This document shows positions 37,239 through 47,463 of a DNA stretch of 64,000 nucleotides, piece after piece. The notes below the pieces were generated by a model. The model was not told where the DNA came from, searched no databases, and saw only the letters and a program-made list of their open reading frames with translations. The first letter of the stretch is position 1. Every line of letters starts with the position of its first letter. The stretch comes from Paracoccus alcaliphilus. GTDB lineage: Bacteria > Pseudomonadota > Alphaproteobacteria > Rhodobacterales > Rhodobacteraceae. The stretch spans positions 630,001-694,000 of the forward strand of contig NZ_CP067124.1 in the NCBI RefSeq assembly GCF_028553725.1. Direction: 5' to 3'. The position numbers and the translations under genes were made by a program.

Positions 37239-37952
37239 ATGCGCCCTTCAGGCAGGAATTTAAGCGATATGCGCCCGATTTCAATCGAAACCGGGGTGAT
37301 GGGGCACGCAGAGGGCTCTTGCCTGATCCGTTGCGGCAACACCCATGTGCTGTGCAGCGCCACCATCGAGGAAAACCCGCCGCGCTTTCTGAAGGGCACC
37401 GGGCTGGGCTGGGTGACCGCCGAATACGGCATGCTGCCACGCGCGACCAATACCCGCAACCGCCGCGAGGCCGCCTCGGGCAAGCAATCGGGCCGCACGC
37501 AGGAAATCCAGCGCCTGATCGGCCGCAGCCTGCGCGCGGGCGTTGATCGGGTGGCTTTGGGCGAACGCCAGATCACCATCGACTGCGACGTGATCCAGGC
37601 CGATGGCGGCACCCGCTGCGCCTCGATCACCGGCGGCTGGGTGGCGCTGCGTCTGGCGGTGAACAAACTGCTGAAGGCGGGCGCCATCGTCAGCGATCCG
37701 ATCATCGACCATGTGGCAGCGGTCAGCTGCGGCATCTATGCCGGCCAGCCGGTGCTGGATCTGGACTATGCCGAGGACAGCGAGGCCGGCACTGACGGCA
37801 ATTTCGTCCTGACCGGCGCGGGCAAGCTGATCGAGGTGCAGATGTCGGCAGAAGGCGCGACCTTCTCTCGTGACGAGATGGGCCAGTTGCTGGATCTGGC
37901 CGAGGCAGGCATGACGCAGTTGGTCGCCGCCCAGAAGGCCGCCGTGGCATGA
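37239..37952 (+). CDS. rph: Ribonuclease PH
   Basis: 237 aa. A phosphorolytic 3'-exonuclease that trims tRNA precursors. The family signatures are [78 protein letters not shown] and the [22 protein letters not shown] active-site region. The divergent promoter region with hrcA is only 72 bases. Its stop overlaps the start of rdgB (ATGA). Confidence 0.97.
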   Translation: MRPSGRNLSDMRPISIETGVMGHAEGSCLIRCGNTHVLCSATIEENPPRFLKGTGLGWVTAEYGMLPRATNTRNRREAASGKQSGRTQEIQRLIGRSLRAGVDRVALGERQITIDCDVIQADGGTRCASITGGWVALRLAVNKLLKAGAIVSDPIIDHVAAVSCGIYAGQPVLDLDYAEDSEAGTDGNFVLTGAGKLIEVQMSAEGATFSRDEMGQLLDLAEAGMTQLVAAQKAAVA

Positions 37953-38557
37953 GGCGTTTTACCGAAAAGCGCCTGCTGGTGGCAACGCATAACGCGGGCA
38001 AGCTGTCCGAGATGCGCGCCCTGCTGGCGCCTTACGGGGTCGAGGTCGTCGGCGCGGCAGAGGCCGGGCTGGCCGAACCCGTCGAGACCGAGGACAATTT
38101 CGTCGGCAATGCCCGCATCAAGGCCCGGGCGGCGGTGACCGCCACCGGCCTGCCCGCACTGGCCGATGACAGCGGCATCAGCGTCGATGCGCTGGACGGC
38201 GCGCCCGGCGTCTATACCGCCGACTGGGCCGAGACCGGCAATGGCCGCGATTTCGGCATGGCGATGCAGCGCACATGGGACGAGCTGGAGGCCAAAGGCG
38301 CCCCTGCCCCCCGCAAGGCGCAATTCCGCTGCACGCTGGTCCTGATGTGGCCTGACAGCCATGACGAGGTGTTCGAGGGCGTGCTGCCCGGTCAGGTCGT
38401 CTGGCCGCCACGCGGGGCCGAGGGGCATGGTTATGACCCGATCTTCATGCCCGACGGCCATGATGTGACCCTGGGCGAGATGTCGGCGCAGATGAAAAAC
38501 AGCCTCAGCCATCGCGCCATCGCTGCCCGGAAACTGATCAAGGGTTGTTTTGCCTGA
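37949..38557 (+). CDS. rdgB: Non-canonical purine NTP pyrophosphatase, RdgB/HAM1
   Basis: 202 aa. It hydrolyses dITP, XTP and other damaged purine triphosphates to protect DNA. Marks: [85 protein letters not shown] and [12 protein letters not shown]. Overlaps rph by four bases; a terminator hairpin follows 28 bases after the stop. Confidence 0.97.
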   Translation: MRRFTEKRLLVATHNAGKLSEMRALLAPYGVEVVGAAEAGLAEPVETEDNFVGNARIKARAAVTATGLPALADDSGISVDALDGAPGVYTADWAETGNGRDFGMAMQRTWDELEAKGAPAPRKAQFRCTLVLMWPDSHDEVFEGVLPGQVVWPPRGAEGHGYDPIFMPDGHDVTLGEMSAQMKNSLSHRAIAARKLIKGCFA

Positions 38558-38584
38558 CGCCGCGCACATCTTTATCCTTCAGGA

Positions 38585-38608
38585 CCCGGCCTCGATGGCC
38601 GGGTTTTC
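38585..38608 (+). terminator. Rho-independent terminator after rdgB
   Basis: CCCGGCC and GGCCGGG form a seven-base stem around TCGAT (38585-38603), followed by TTTTC. It separates rph-rdgB from hemW, which starts 20 bases on. Confidence 0.75.
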
Positions 38609-38623
38609 ACTGGTGGCGCCCGC

Positions 38624-39811
38624 ATGATTGTCGAAGATTCAATCCGCTATGACATTGCAGAGGACTGGCGGCATGGCGGCTTCGGTCTCTATGTGCATTG
38701 GCCCTTCTGCGCCGCGAAATGCCCCTATTGCGATTTCAACAGCCATGTCGTCCCCGCCGTCGATCAACGCCGTTGGGCGGCCGCACTGGTGGCCGAGATC
38801 GCCCGGCTGGGCCGTGAACTGCCGGGGCGTACGCTTGGCAGCATCTTCTTTGGCGGCGGTACGCCCTCGCTGATGGCCCCCGACACCGTGGATCAGGTGC
38901 TGCGCGCCGCACGGGCCGCCTGGGGCTTTGCCAACGATATCGAGATCACGCTGGAGGCCAACCCCACCAGCGTCGAGAAGGGCCGCTTTCATGACTATGC
39001 GCAGGCCGGGGTGAACCGCCTGTCGATGGGCATTCAGGCGCTGAACGACGATGATTTGCGCCGTCTCGGGCGGTTGCATTCGGTGGCCGAGGCCCGCGCG
39101 GCCTTCGACGTGGCCCGTGCCAGTTTTCATCGGGTCAGTTTCGATCTGATCTATGCCCGGCAGGGGCAAGGCATCGACGCATGGCGCAGCGAATTGCGCG
39201 AGGCGCTGAACATGGCCGTCGATCATCTGTCGCTGTATCAACTGACCATCGAGCCCGGTACCGCCTTTGGCGCCCGCGCCGCCGCGGGGAAACTGCGCGA
39301 TCTTCCGGATGATGACGTATCGGCGGACATGTATCTGGAAACGCAAGATATTTGTGCGGAATTCGGCATGTCAGGCTATGAGATTTCCAACCACGCCCCG
39401 CCGGGCCGCGAAAGCCGTCACAACCTTGTCTATTGGCGTCAGGGCGATTGGGCGGCTGTCGGACCCGGCGCGCATGGTCGCATCACCCTGCCCCGGGCGC
39501 GCTTCGCGACCGAGGCATATCGCGCCCCCGGCAAATGGCTGGAGCAGGTCGAGCAGAACCACAGCGGCGAATCGCTGCGCGAATTGCTGCCCCGATCCGA
39601 GATCGCAACCGAATATCTGCTGATGGCCATGCGCCTGTCCGAGGGGCTGGACCAGCACCGCTATGAACAGCTGGCCGGATCTCCGCTGAATGAGAATATT
39701 ATCGAGTCTTTACAAGAACTTGGAATGATTTTGCATCGCGATGGGCGGATCTGCGCGACCACGCAAGGCCGCCCGCTGCTGAACGCCATCCTGAGAGAGC
39801 TGGCGGCGTGA
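38624..39811 (+). CDS. hemW: Radical SAM heme chaperone HemW (HemN-like)
   Basis: 395 aa. The radical-SAM cluster motif is CAAKCPYCDFNSH near residue 28, followed by SIFFGGGTPSLMAP, ITLEANPTSVE, and GVNRLSMGIQALNDDDLRRLGRLHS. The chain lacks the residues of oxygen-independent coproporphyrinogen oxidase proper, and length and position after rdgB fit HemW, which transfers heme to respiratory proteins. A C-terminal winged helix (NENIIESLQELGMILHRDGRICAT) is present. Confidence 0.93.
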   Translation: MIVEDSIRYDIAEDWRHGGFGLYVHWPFCAAKCPYCDFNSHVVPAVDQRRWAAALVAEIARLGRELPGRTLGSIFFGGGTPSLMAPDTVDQVLRAARAAWGFANDIEITLEANPTSVEKGRFHDYAQAGVNRLSMGIQALNDDDLRRLGRLHSVAEARAAFDVARASFHRVSFDLIYARQGQGIDAWRSELREALNMAVDHLSLYQLTIEPGTAFGARAAAGKLRDLPDDDVSADMYLETQDICAEFGMSGYEISNHAPPGRESRHNLVYWRQGDWAAVGPGAHGRITLPRARFATEAYRAPGKWLEQVEQNHSGESLRELLPRSEIATEYLLMAMRLSEGLDQHRYEQLAGSPLNENIIESLQELGMILHRDGRICATTQGRPLLNAILRELAA

Positions 39812-39815
39812 TCTG

Positions 39816-40169
39816 ATGCGTATCCTCTGGGCCATCATCGGCAGTATCGCGCTGGCTTTGGGAATTATCGGGGCGTTTCTGCCGGTTTTACCGACCGTGC
39901 CCTTCCTGCTGGTTGCCGCGTGGGCCTTTGCCCGCTCATCGCCTGAATTGCGGCAACGTATTCTGGACAACCCAACCTATGGCCCGCAGGTTCGCGCATG
40001 GCAGGATAAGGGCGTGGTCAGCCGGGTTGCGAAGATCTGGGCGGTTTCCGCCATGACGCTGGGTGTCGCAATCGCGCTGTGGCTGGCGCTGCCCCTGTGG
40101 TTGATCGCGATTCAAAGCGGAATCTGCACCGCGGTCGCCGTTTTCATTGTCACCCGACCGGAAAGCTGA
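39816..40169 (+). CDS. YbaN family (DUF454) inner-membrane protein
   Basis: 117 aa. Two to four hydrophobic helices; the family motif GAFLPVLPTVPFLLVAAWAFARSSPELRQRIL is complete at residues 20-50, then WQDKGVVSRVAKIWAVSAM. Function unknown. It begins four bases after hemW stop and probably shares its transcript; it ends six bases from the convergent parB. Confidence 0.9.
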   Translation: MRILWAIIGSIALALGIIGAFLPVLPTVPFLLVAAWAFARSSPELRQRILDNPTYGPQVRAWQDKGVVSRVAKIWAVSAMTLGVAIALWLALPLWLIAIQSGICTAVAVFIVTRPES

Positions 40170-40175
40170 ACGACC

Positions 40176-41066
40176 CTAGCGATCACCACCCAGAATCTGA
40201 CAGATCCGGTCAAGCTGATCCAGATCCTTATAGGCGATGGTCAAACGCCCGCCCTTCTCGCCAGCGTGATCGATATCGACCTTCATCCGCAGATGCGCCG
40301 ACAGATCGGATTCCAGCGCGATGGTATCTGCGTCCTTCTCGGACCTGCGCCGGCCGGGTTTCGGGGCGCCCGGCTGTTGCTGCGCCAGTTTGCGCACCAT
40401 TTCTTCGGTTTCACGAACCGACATGCCCTTCTCGATCACCCGCTGCGCCAGCTGAACCGGGTTCGGCGCCGTTATCAGTGCTCGTGCGTGACCCGAGGTC
40501 AATTTGCCTTCCTTGACCCAGTCCTGAATCTGGTCCGGCAGGGTCAGCAAACGCAGAAGGTTGGCAATATGGCTGCGGCTTTTGTTCAGCGCCTCGGCCA
40601 GCCGCTCCTGCGTATGACCGAAGCGATCCATCAACTGACGGAACGAGGCTGCCTCTTCCATCGCGTTCAGGTCAGCGCGCTGGATGTTCTCGATGATGGC
40701 GACTTCCAGAACCTCGGTATCATCCAGATCGCGGATGATGACCGGCAGTTCGTGCAGTTGCGCCATCTGCGCCGCGCGCCAGCGACGCTCTCCGGCGACG
40801 ATCTGATACAGCCCGTCATCGCGCGGATGCGGACGAACGATCAGCGGCTGAAGCACCCCGCGATTCTTCAACGAGGCCGCCAGTTCCTGCAACGCCTCGG
40901 GGTTAAAGCTGCGGCGCGGCTGATCCGGGTTGGCGGTGATCTGCTCGATCGGGATCATGGTCCGGTCACGCGCGGTCGGCGCCGGGCTGTTCAGATCGAC
41001 ATCCGCCATCAGCGCCGAAAGGCCCCGACCCAGACCCCGTTTAGCGATTTTATTGTCCGACATCAC
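40176..41066 (-). CDS. parB: Chromosome-partitioning protein ParB
   Basis: 296 aa. CTP-dependent DNA clamp that loads at parS. N-terminal KRGLGRGLSALM is the ParA-stimulating segment; IPIEQITANPDQPRRSFNPEALQELAASLKNRGVLQPLIVRP and VAGERRWRAAQMA are the CTPase region; AEALNKSRSHIANLLRLLTLP is the helix-turn-helix. Its matching parS sites lie 1.3 and 3.2 kb away at 42411 and 44280. Overlaps parA by four bases. ATG at 41066 (a second ATG three bases in). Confidence 0.97.
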   Translation of the reverse strand: MMSDNKIAKRGLGRGLSALMADVDLNSPAPTARDRTMIPIEQITANPDQPRRSFNPEALQELAASLKNRGVLQPLIVRPHPRDDGLYQIVAGERRWRAAQMAQLHELPVIIRDLDDTEVLEVAIIENIQRADLNAMEEAASFRQLMDRFGHTQERLAEALNKSRSHIANLLRLLTLPDQIQDWVKEGKLTSGHARALITAPNPVQLAQRVIEKGMSVRETEEMVRKLAQQQPGAPKPGRRRSEKDADTIALESDLSAHLRMKVDIDHAGEKGGRLTIAYKDLDQLDRICQILGGDR

Positions 41067-41848
41067 GCGGCCTCCGGGATCAATTTCAGTCTTGCGGCGA
41101 ATTCGGCCGCGAAATTCCGATATGCGGTGCTGCCCTTGGACATCGGATCATAGTTCAGAACCGGCTGAGCATGCGACGGCGCCTCGGAAACGCGAACATT
41201 TCGTGGAATTACAGTAGGATAGACCAAATCACCCAATGTTGCGCGTGCGTCAGCCTCGACCTGTTGGGACAGGGTGGTCCGGCTGTCGGCCATGGTCAGC
41301 AACACACCATTGATCCGCAATTCGCGATTGGCCGATTGCCGCACCTGCCGCACCGTGGTCAGCAGTTGAGACAGCCCCTCCAGCGCCAGAAACTCGGTCT
41401 GCAAAGGCACCAGAACGCTGTCGGCGGCCACCATCGCGTTGACGGTCAGCAGCCCCAGAGCCGGCGGGCAGTCGATGAGAACAATCGTCCCCCGCGGCAC
41501 CTGTTTCAGCTTCTTGCTAAGCACCCGAACCCGGTCCGCAGTCTGAGACAGTTCGATCTCGGCCGAGGACAGATCCGAAGTGGCAGGCACAATCCGCAGA
41601 TTGCGGATTGCGGTATCCTGAACCACATCCTCGATCGTTTCATCGCCGACAAGCAGATCGAAGGTGGTTTTCTTGCGCCGCTCGGCATCGATCCCCAACC
41701 CGGTCGAGGCATTCCCCTGCGCATCCAGATCAATCAGGATCGTGTCATGCCCTGCCTGTGCCAGCGCAGCCCCAAGGTTGATGGCCGTTGTCGTCTTACC
41801 AACCCCGCCCTTCTGGTTGGCGATGGCCACTATATGCAGATCATCCAT
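41063..41848 (-). CDS. parA: Chromosome-partitioning ATPase ParA
   Basis: 261 aa Walker-type ATPase. VAIANQKGGVGKTTTAINLGAALAQAG is the deviant Walker A and ILIDLDAQGNASTGLG motif A', with VLIDCPPALGLLTVNAM as Walker B. It drives segregation of the ParB-parS complex. Upstream rsmG overlaps by eight bases, downstream parB by four: rsmG-parA-parB form a single operon behind mnmG. Confidence 0.98.
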   Translation of the reverse strand: MDDLHIVAIANQKGGVGKTTTAINLGAALAQAGHDTILIDLDAQGNASTGLGIDAERRKKTTFDLLVGDETIEDVVQDTAIRNLRIVPATSDLSSAEIELSQTADRVRVLSKKLKQVPRGTIVLIDCPPALGLLTVNAMVAADSVLVPLQTEFLALEGLSQLLTTVRQVRQSANRELRINGVLLTMADSRTTLSQQVEADARATLGDLVYPTVIPRNVRVSEAPSHAQPVLNYDPMSKGSTAYRNFAAEFAARLKLIPEAA

Positions 41849-42431
41849 GGGAAAGCCCGCTGATTTTCAGAATTGCCGCACCCTGCTGAGTCTCACTGGG
41901 AAACGCCTCACAAGTGAAGGTCCAGTCTGCGCGCGCGTCCTCTATTTCGGTTTGCCACTGCTGCCCCTTCATAAGCCACGCCTGCCCGTCTTTTGAGAGA
42001 TGATGATCCAGATATGCCATGAGCCGTGGCAACGGAGCAAGGGCCCGCGCGCTGATATAATCAGTATTAAGCGGTTCCACGCCTTCAATCCGCTTCGCAA
42101 TCACCCGGCAGTTGGTCAAAGCCAGTTCCCGAACCACAGTTCGCAAAAATGTCGCCTTGCGCTGATCGCTCTCGATCAGGGTGAATTTCAGATCACTGTC
42201 AGCCTTGGCAATCGCCAGAATCAGGCCGGGAAGTCCACCACCGCTGCCGATATCCAGCCATGTCCCTTTGCTGGCAGGGCAGATCCGGGCCAGTTGCAGA
42301 CAATCCTCGATATGACGTTGTCGAATATCGGACACTGTCGAGGGAGCAATGAGATTGATCCTGCTGTTCCAGTGTCTCAGAAGATCCTCGTACTGTTCCA
42401 GGCGCGCCTCTGTTTCACGTGAAACATTCAT
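41841..42431 (-). CDS. rsmG: 16S rRNA (guanine527-N7)-methyltransferase RsmG
   Basis: 196 aa. SAM-binding motif [21 protein letters not shown], then [23 protein letters not shown] and [13 protein letters not shown]. Its first codons read [11 protein letters not shown] because they are part of a parS site (42411-42426). The start overlaps the mnmG stop by four bases. Member of the conserved mnmG-rsmG-parA-parB group. Confidence 0.96.
   Translation of the reverse strand: MNVSRETEARLEQYEDLLRHWNSRINLIAPSTVSDIRQRHIEDCLQLARICPASKGTWLDIGSGGGLPGLILAIAKADSDLKFTLIESDQRKATFLRTVVRELALTNCRVIAKRIEGVEPLNTDYISARALAPLPRLMAYLDHHLSKDGQAWLMKGQQWQTEIEDARADWTFTCEAFPSETQQGAAILKISGLSHG
42411..42426. promoter_or_regulatory. 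parS centromere-like site 1
   Basis: The 16-base palindrome TGTTTCACGTGAAACA is a perfect match to the universal parS consensus bound by ParB. It lies inside rsmG, covering codons 2-7. Confidence 0.95.
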
Positions 42432-44296
42432 GCGCTGTACCGCTTTCCGTCTCGCGCGATGACCAACAACAGTGTGAGCGCCGCAGGCGTCATCCCTTCC
42501 AGTTTCGATGCGGCGGCCAGAGAGGTGGGTTTCGCCTTATTCAACTTAAGGCGCAGCTCGGAAGACAAGCCCGGAACCGCCGAATAGTCAAAATCACGGG
42601 GCAAAGCGACATCTTCATCAGCTTTCAGCAGCGCCACATCGCGCCGCTGGCGATCCGCATATTGATCGTAAAGCGCGTCAATCTCAATCTGGCGCAGCGT
42701 TCTCGGGTCAAAATCAGCCAATTCCGGGGCCAAAGAACTGGCAGTTTCCTGATCGATCACCTGGCTACCGAGAAGAGAGAATATCGACCTACGCTGACCA
42801 TCCTGCCGCACCGCAACACCCAGAGATTGAAGCTGAGACGGCGTAAACGAAGTTTCCTCCGTCAAAACACGTGCGGAACTATAGCGATCCATTTTATCGT
42901 TGAACTGCGCTGCCCTTTCGGCGCCAACACAGCCCAGATCAATACCCTTTTGCGTCAACCGCTGATCGGCGTTATCCGCACGGATCATCAGCCGAAACTC
43001 GGCGCGAGAGGTAAACATCCGGTAAGGTTCCGTCACGCCTCTGGTGGTCAGATCATCGATCATAACGCCAATATAGCTGTCCGCGCGGCTGAAACGGCAG
43101 GTATCGCGACCAGTCGCGGCCAAAGCCGCGTTAATTCCGGCCAGCAATCCTTGGGCACCCGCCTCTTCATAACCGGTTGTGCCGTTGATCTGCCCCGCCA
43201 GAAACAACCCTTTGACCGTTTTGACGGAAAGATCAGCATCAAGCGCGCGTGGATCTACGTAATCATATTCAACCGCATAGCCCGGTTGGGTGATCTCCGC
43301 CCTTTCCAGTCCGACAATCGAGCGGACATAGTCCAGTTGCACATCGGCCGGAAGCGAAGTCGAAATCCCGTTCGGGTAAACAGTTGTATCGTCCAATCCT
43401 TCCGGTTCCAGAAAAATCTGATGCGATTCCTTCTCAGCGAAACGGACGACCTTATCCTCAATTGACGGGCAATAGCGTGGGCCACGACCCGATATGGCGC
43501 CCCCGTACATCGCGGAACGGTGCAAATTTTCTCTTATTATTTCATGTGTTACGGCGTTTGTATGGGTGATTCCGCAAGAAATCTGGCGCGCCACCACGGT
43601 ATCATTCAGATATGAAAACAACGTTGGTTCCTGGTCGCCCTCTTGCATCTCCAACCGATCCCAGGCGATACTGCGCCCATCGATACGCGGCGGCGTACCT
43701 GTTTTCAGCCGACCTAACGGCAGGCTAAACCGATTCAGGGAATCCGCGAGGGAAACCGAAGCCGCGTTCCCCCATCTGCCCGCTTGCCGCGACACATCTC
43801 CGATATGGATGACGCCATTCAGGAACGTGCCCGTGGTCAGGACTACGGAAGTCGCAAGGATTTCGCTGCCATCTGCCAGAGTCACACCTGAAACATGATT
43901 GTCCCTGCCACTAAATGCTGCGACCTCCGCAAATATCATTTCAAGATTTGGTACAGTTGAAAGATAGCGTCGAGCAGCCACACGATACCGGGCGCGATCC
44001 ATCTGCGCTCTTGGACCCTGCACAGCCGGGCCTTTCCGGCGATTCAGCAAGCGAAACTGGATCCCCGCCCAATCGGCAACCCGTCCCATGACACCATCAA
44101 GAGCGTCGATTTCGCGAACCAGATGCCCCTTGCCCAACCCGCCAATCGCTGGATTACAGGATAAAGTGCCGATATCGCTCTCTTGCATGGTGATCAGCGC
44201 CGTTCTGGCGCCCATACGCGCGGCTGCAGCCGCAGCCTCGATGCCCGCGTGTCCGCCGCCAATGACTATCACGTCGAAATGTTTCACGTGAAACAC
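42428..44296 (-). CDS. mnmG: tRNA uridine-5-carboxymethylaminomethyl modification enzyme MnmG (GidA)
   Basis: 622 aa FAD protein that with MnmE installs the cmnm5 group at tRNA wobble uridine 34. The FAD site is [21 protein letters not shown], followed by [22 protein letters not shown] and [44 protein letters not shown] is the second conserved block. The first codons MFHVKHFDV are partly a parS site (44280-44295). It overlaps rsmG by four bases and starts three bases after mnmE ends. Confidence 0.98.
   Translation of the reverse strand: MFHVKHFDVIVIGGGHAGIEAAAAAARMGARTALITMQESDIGTLSCNPAIGGLGKGHLVREIDALDGVMGRVADWAGIQFRLLNRRKGPAVQGPRAQMDRARYRVAARRYLSTVPNLEMIFAEVAAFSGRDNHVSGVTLADGSEILATSVVLTTGTFLNGVIHIGDVSRQAGRWGNAASVSLADSLNRFSLPLGRLKTGTPPRIDGRSIAWDRLEMQEGDQEPTLFSYLNDTVVARQISCGITHTNAVTHEIIRENLHRSAMYGGAISGRGPRYCPSIEDKVVRFAEKESHQIFLEPEGLDDTTVYPNGISTSLPADVQLDYVRSIVGLERAEITQPGYAVEYDYVDPRALDADLSVKTVKGLFLAGQINGTTGYEEAGAQGLLAGINAALAATGRDTCRFSRADSYIGVMIDDLTTRGVTEPYRMFTSRAEFRLMIRADNADQRLTQKGIDLGCVGAERAAQFNDKMDRYSSARVLTEETSFTPSQLQSLGVAVRQDGQRRSIFSLLGSQVIDQETASSLAPELADFDPRTLRQIEIDALYDQYADRQRRDVALLKADEDVALPRDFDYSAVPGLSSELRLKLNKAKPTSLAAASKLEGMTPAALTLLLVIARDGKRYSA
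44280..44295. promoter_or_regulatory. parS centromere-like site 2
   Basis: A second perfect copy of TGTTTCACGTGAAACA, spanning codons 1-6 of mnmG. It lies about 3.3 kb from the DnaA box cluster, the usual parS-to-origin distance scale. Confidence 0.95.
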
Positions 44297-44299
44297 TCC

Positions 44300-45565
44300 T
44301 CACTTTCCAATGCAAAAAGAGCTAAAGATCACGTCCAGATACTCTTCCGCGCCGATTCTGCCAAGTAGTCTGTCCAGAGAAACAGCCGTTTGCCGAATTA
44401 ATTCCGCAAGAATCTCGGGTGGCAAATCATCAACCTGTTGCAAGGTATCCCGGGCGTCGCGAATCGCGCTTAGCTGTCGCTGCCGACTGACAAGCCCTGC
44501 CCCGGAAACGCGAAGGGACAACCGTTCATAAAGTTCATCCAGCAGCTGATTGATCCCGGCCCCCGTCACCGAAGATATCGCCATGCCTGTGTTCTGCGCC
44601 GCAAGATCCGCCTTCGTTGTCACCGCAATATCGCCGTCAGACCACAGCGAATCATCCACCTGCCCCGTTGAAGACAAATGCAGACGAAGATCGGCCGTCA
44701 ACGCCCGGTTTCTGGCCCGATCAACGCCCATCGCCTCGATCTGGTCGTTCGATTCTCGCAGACCTGCCGTGTCCAGAAGCGTGACCGCCAAACCCTTCAG
44801 ATCAATCCGCAACTCGATGATGTCACGCGTTGTTCCGGAAATGTCGGACACCAAGGCAACCTCGCGCTGCGCGATCCGGTTGATCAGGCTTGATTTTCCG
44901 GCGTTGGGGGGGCCTATGACCGCCACCTCAAACCCTTTGCGCAAACGCTCTGCCGCGTGAAAGCCATCTATCTCGCCGCTGAACTCACTGCGCAACTGGT
45001 GCAAGATATGAAAAACCTCGTTCGGTACATCATCTGGCACATCTTCATCGGCGAAATCGACGCTGACTTCGATCAGAGCGCCCGCCCGGATCAGCATCTG
45101 TCGCCACGTCTCGACCTTCCGGCTCAGCCCACCGCTGGCATTTTGCAGCGCCAGCTTGCGTTGTGCTTCGGTTTCAGCCTCCAGCAGATCGCCCAGTCCT
45201 TCAACGGCCGCAAGATCCATCCTTCCGTTCACATAGGCGCGGCGTGTGAACTCTCCTGCCTCGGCCTGCCGGCAACCGGCGGCTTGCAACGCCGCGGAAA
45301 CGCGCCGGACGACAACCGGCGCACCATGCAACTGCAATTCCGCGACTTCCTCACCGGTAAAGCTGCTTCCGGCTTCGAACCAGATCACCAGAGCCTGATC
45401 CAGTTGTTCGTCGCCATCCCGGATCAGACGCAGCACCGCCTTGCGTGGTTCAGGCACCCGACCCGCGAACCGTTCCAGCATCGCGCGGGCCCCGGCACCG
45501 CTGAGCCTGATAACAGAAACGCCTCCCCGACCAGGCGGGGAGGCTTCGGCAAAGATCAGATCCAT
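44300..45565 (-). CDS. mnmE: tRNA modification GTPase MnmE (TrmE)
   Basis: 421 aa. N-terminal tetrahydrofolate-binding domain (IFAEASPPGRGGVSVIRLSG, FTGEEVAELQLHG, EFTRRAYVNGRMDLAAVEGL), an inserted G domain with VIGPPNAGKSSLINRIA, SDISGTTRD, LLDTAGLRES, and the C-terminal catalytic FCIGK. The G4 motif appears as TTKADL rather than NKxD. Works with MnmG encoded next. A strong hairpin lies within its first 20 codons. Shorter than E. coli MnmE (454 aa), as common in alphaproteobacteria. Confidence 0.97.
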   Translation of the reverse strand: MDLIFAEASPPGRGGVSVIRLSGAGARAMLERFAGRVPEPRKAVLRLIRDGDEQLDQALVIWFEAGSSFTGEEVAELQLHGAPVVVRRVSAALQAAGCRQAEAGEFTRRAYVNGRMDLAAVEGLGDLLEAETEAQRKLALQNASGGLSRKVETWRQMLIRAGALIEVSVDFADEDVPDDVPNEVFHILHQLRSEFSGEIDGFHAAERLRKGFEVAVIGPPNAGKSSLINRIAQREVALVSDISGTTRDIIELRIDLKGLAVTLLDTAGLRESNDQIEAMGVDRARNRALTADLRLHLSSTGQVDDSLWSDGDIAVTTKADLAAQNTGMAISSVTGAGINQLLDELYERLSLRVSGAGLVSRQRQLSAIRDARDTLQQVDDLPPEILAELIRQTAVSLDRLLGRIGAEEYLDVIFSSFCIGK

Positions 45566-45576
45566 TTCAGCCCCGT

Positions 45577-46848
45577 CTAGGCGTTCATAGAATCGAAGAA
45601 TTCCGCGTTCGATTTCGTTTGCTTCAGTTTCGAGATCAGGAATTCGACCGCATCCGTCGTCCCCATCGGGTTCAGGATACGCCGCAGCAGATAGGTTTTT
45701 TGCAGATCCTTGCTATCGACCAGCAATTCTTCCTTCCGCGTACCGGATTTCAGGATATCCATCGCCGGGAAGACGCGTTTGTCAGCCACCTTCCGATCCA
45801 GCACGATCTCGCTGTTGCCGGTGCCCTTGAACTCCTCGAAGATCACTTCGTCCATGCGCGAGCCGGTATCGATCAGCGCCGTCGCAATGATCGTCAGCGA
45901 GCCGCCCTCTTCGATATTCCGCGCCGCACCGAAGAAACGCTTGGGCCGCTGCAGGGCATTCGCATCGACACCGCCGGTCAGAACCTTGCCCGAGCTGGGC
46001 ACCACGGTATTGAATGCCCTACCAAGTCTTGTGATCGAGTCCAACAAGATCACCACATCTCGTTTATGTTCAACCAGACGCTTGGCCTTTTCGATCACCA
46101 TTTCGCTGACCGCGACGTGACGGCTGGCAGGTTCGTCGAAGGTCGAGGAGACAACCTCGCCGCGAACGCTGCGCTGCATGTCGGTCACCTCTTCGGGGCG
46201 TTCGTCGATCAGCAGTACGATCAGATAGCATTCCGGGTGATTTTTCTCGATCGAATGGGCAATATTCTGCAGCAGCACCGTCTTGCCGGTGCGCGGCGGC
46301 GCCACGATCAGCGACCGCTGACCCTTGCCGATGGGCGCCACCAGATCAATGATGCGCGCCGAACGGTCCTTGATCGTCGGGTCCGGGATTTCCATGTTCA
46401 GCCGCTCATCGGGGTAAAGCGGCGTCAGGTTGTCGAAGGCAACTTTGTGGCGGGCCTTTTCGGGGCTTTCAAAGTTGATCTTTTCGACCTTGGTCAGCGC
46501 GAAATAACGCTCATTCTCGCCCGGGGCGCGGATCACGCCTTCGACCGTGTCGCCGGTGCGCAGGCTGTGCTGGCGGATCATGTCGGGGCTGACATAGATG
46601 TCGTCGGGACCGGGCAGATAGTTCGCCTCGGTCGAGCGCAGAAAGCCGAAACCGTCCTGCACCACCTCCAGCACGCCATCGCCGCCGATGTCCCAACCGT
46701 CTTCCGCATGTTCCTTGAGCAGCGAGAACATCATCTCGCCCTTACGCATGGTCGAAGCGTTCTCTATTTCCCATTCCTCGGCCATCGACAGCAGGTCGGC
46801 CGGGCTTTTCGCCTTGAGGTCGGACAGGTTAAGGCGCTCTTCGCTCAT
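45577..46848 (-). CDS. rho: Transcription termination factor Rho
   Basis: 423 aa. An N-terminal Rho-N helix bundle ([21 protein letters not shown]), an RNA-binding cold-shock fold ([22 protein letters not shown]) and the hexameric helicase core: [22 protein letters not shown] (Walker A), [33 protein letters not shown] and the Q/R-loop segment. All motifs intact. It lies between hemJ and mnmE, a conserved placement near the alphaproteobacterial origin. Confidence 0.98.
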   Translation of the reverse strand: MSEERLNLSDLKAKSPADLLSMAEEWEIENASTMRKGEMMFSLLKEHAEDGWDIGGDGVLEVVQDGFGFLRSTEANYLPGPDDIYVSPDMIRQHSLRTGDTVEGVIRAPGENERYFALTKVEKINFESPEKARHKVAFDNLTPLYPDERLNMEIPDPTIKDRSARIIDLVAPIGKGQRSLIVAPPRTGKTVLLQNIAHSIEKNHPECYLIVLLIDERPEEVTDMQRSVRGEVVSSTFDEPASRHVAVSEMVIEKAKRLVEHKRDVVILLDSITRLGRAFNTVVPSSGKVLTGGVDANALQRPKRFFGAARNIEEGGSLTIIATALIDTGSRMDEVIFEEFKGTGNSEIVLDRKVADKRVFPAMDILKSGTRKEELLVDSKDLQKTYLLRRILNPMGTTDAVEFLISKLKQTKSNAEFFDSMNA

Positions 46849-46966
46849 TTCATCACCGATTGGCCGCCAGATGCGGTCGCATATGTCATGTCGTGGAGAA
46901 TCCCGTGCCGGACGGCCGGTTTGGCGGTTCAGATAGAGACGAAATCCCCGCGAGTCAATCTTTGAG

Positions 46967-47413
46967 TCAGAATTTGACGATCACCGCCAGAACAATGCCG
47001 ATCATCAGCAGCGTCGGAACCTCGTTCATCATCCGATAGGTTCGTCCGCTCAGCGCCCTGCCCGCCGCCAGTTCGCGGCGCTGGACCGAACACCAGCCGT
47101 GAAACGCGCTCATCCCCAGAACGCAGATGGCCTTGATCCAGGGCCAGATCATCGACCAATCGACGATTCCGGGTGTCATCACCAGCGCCAGACCACTGAT
47201 CCAGGTGGCGATCATCGCCGGGCGCATGATGAAGCGCAGCAATTTGTGCTCCATGATCGTCAGACTGGCCGCAGGCTCGGTCCCTGATTGCCCCCGTTCG
47301 GCGTGATAGACGTACAAACGCGGCAGATAGAACAGCCCCGCGATCCATGACAGCACCGCCATGACGTGAAACGCCTTCGCATAGGGATAGATCGTGACCA
47401 ACAGGTCCTGCAT
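46967..47413 (-). CDS. hemJ: Protoporphyrinogen IX oxidase HemJ (CopD-like)
   Basis: 148 aa, four membrane helices. Family marks are [29 protein letters not shown] with the conserved heme-ligand histidine, [31 protein letters not shown] and [21 protein letters not shown] C-terminus (here [17 protein letters not shown]). HemJ oxidises protoporphyrinogen in most alphaproteobacteria. It starts next to oriC and is transcribed away from it; ATG 47413 follows AGGAGAATTTG. Confidence 0.93.
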   Translation of the reverse strand: MQDLLVTIYPYAKAFHVMAVLSWIAGLFYLPRLYVYHAERGQSGTEPAASLTIMEHKLLRFIMRPAMIATWISGLALVMTPGIVDWSMIWPWIKAICVLGMSAFHGWCSVQRRELAAGRALSGRTYRMMNEVPTLLMIGIVLAVIVKF

Positions 47414-47463
47414 CGCAAATTCTCCTGACCGAAAGGCTTCTAAAATAAAGATAGAGGAAAAGG

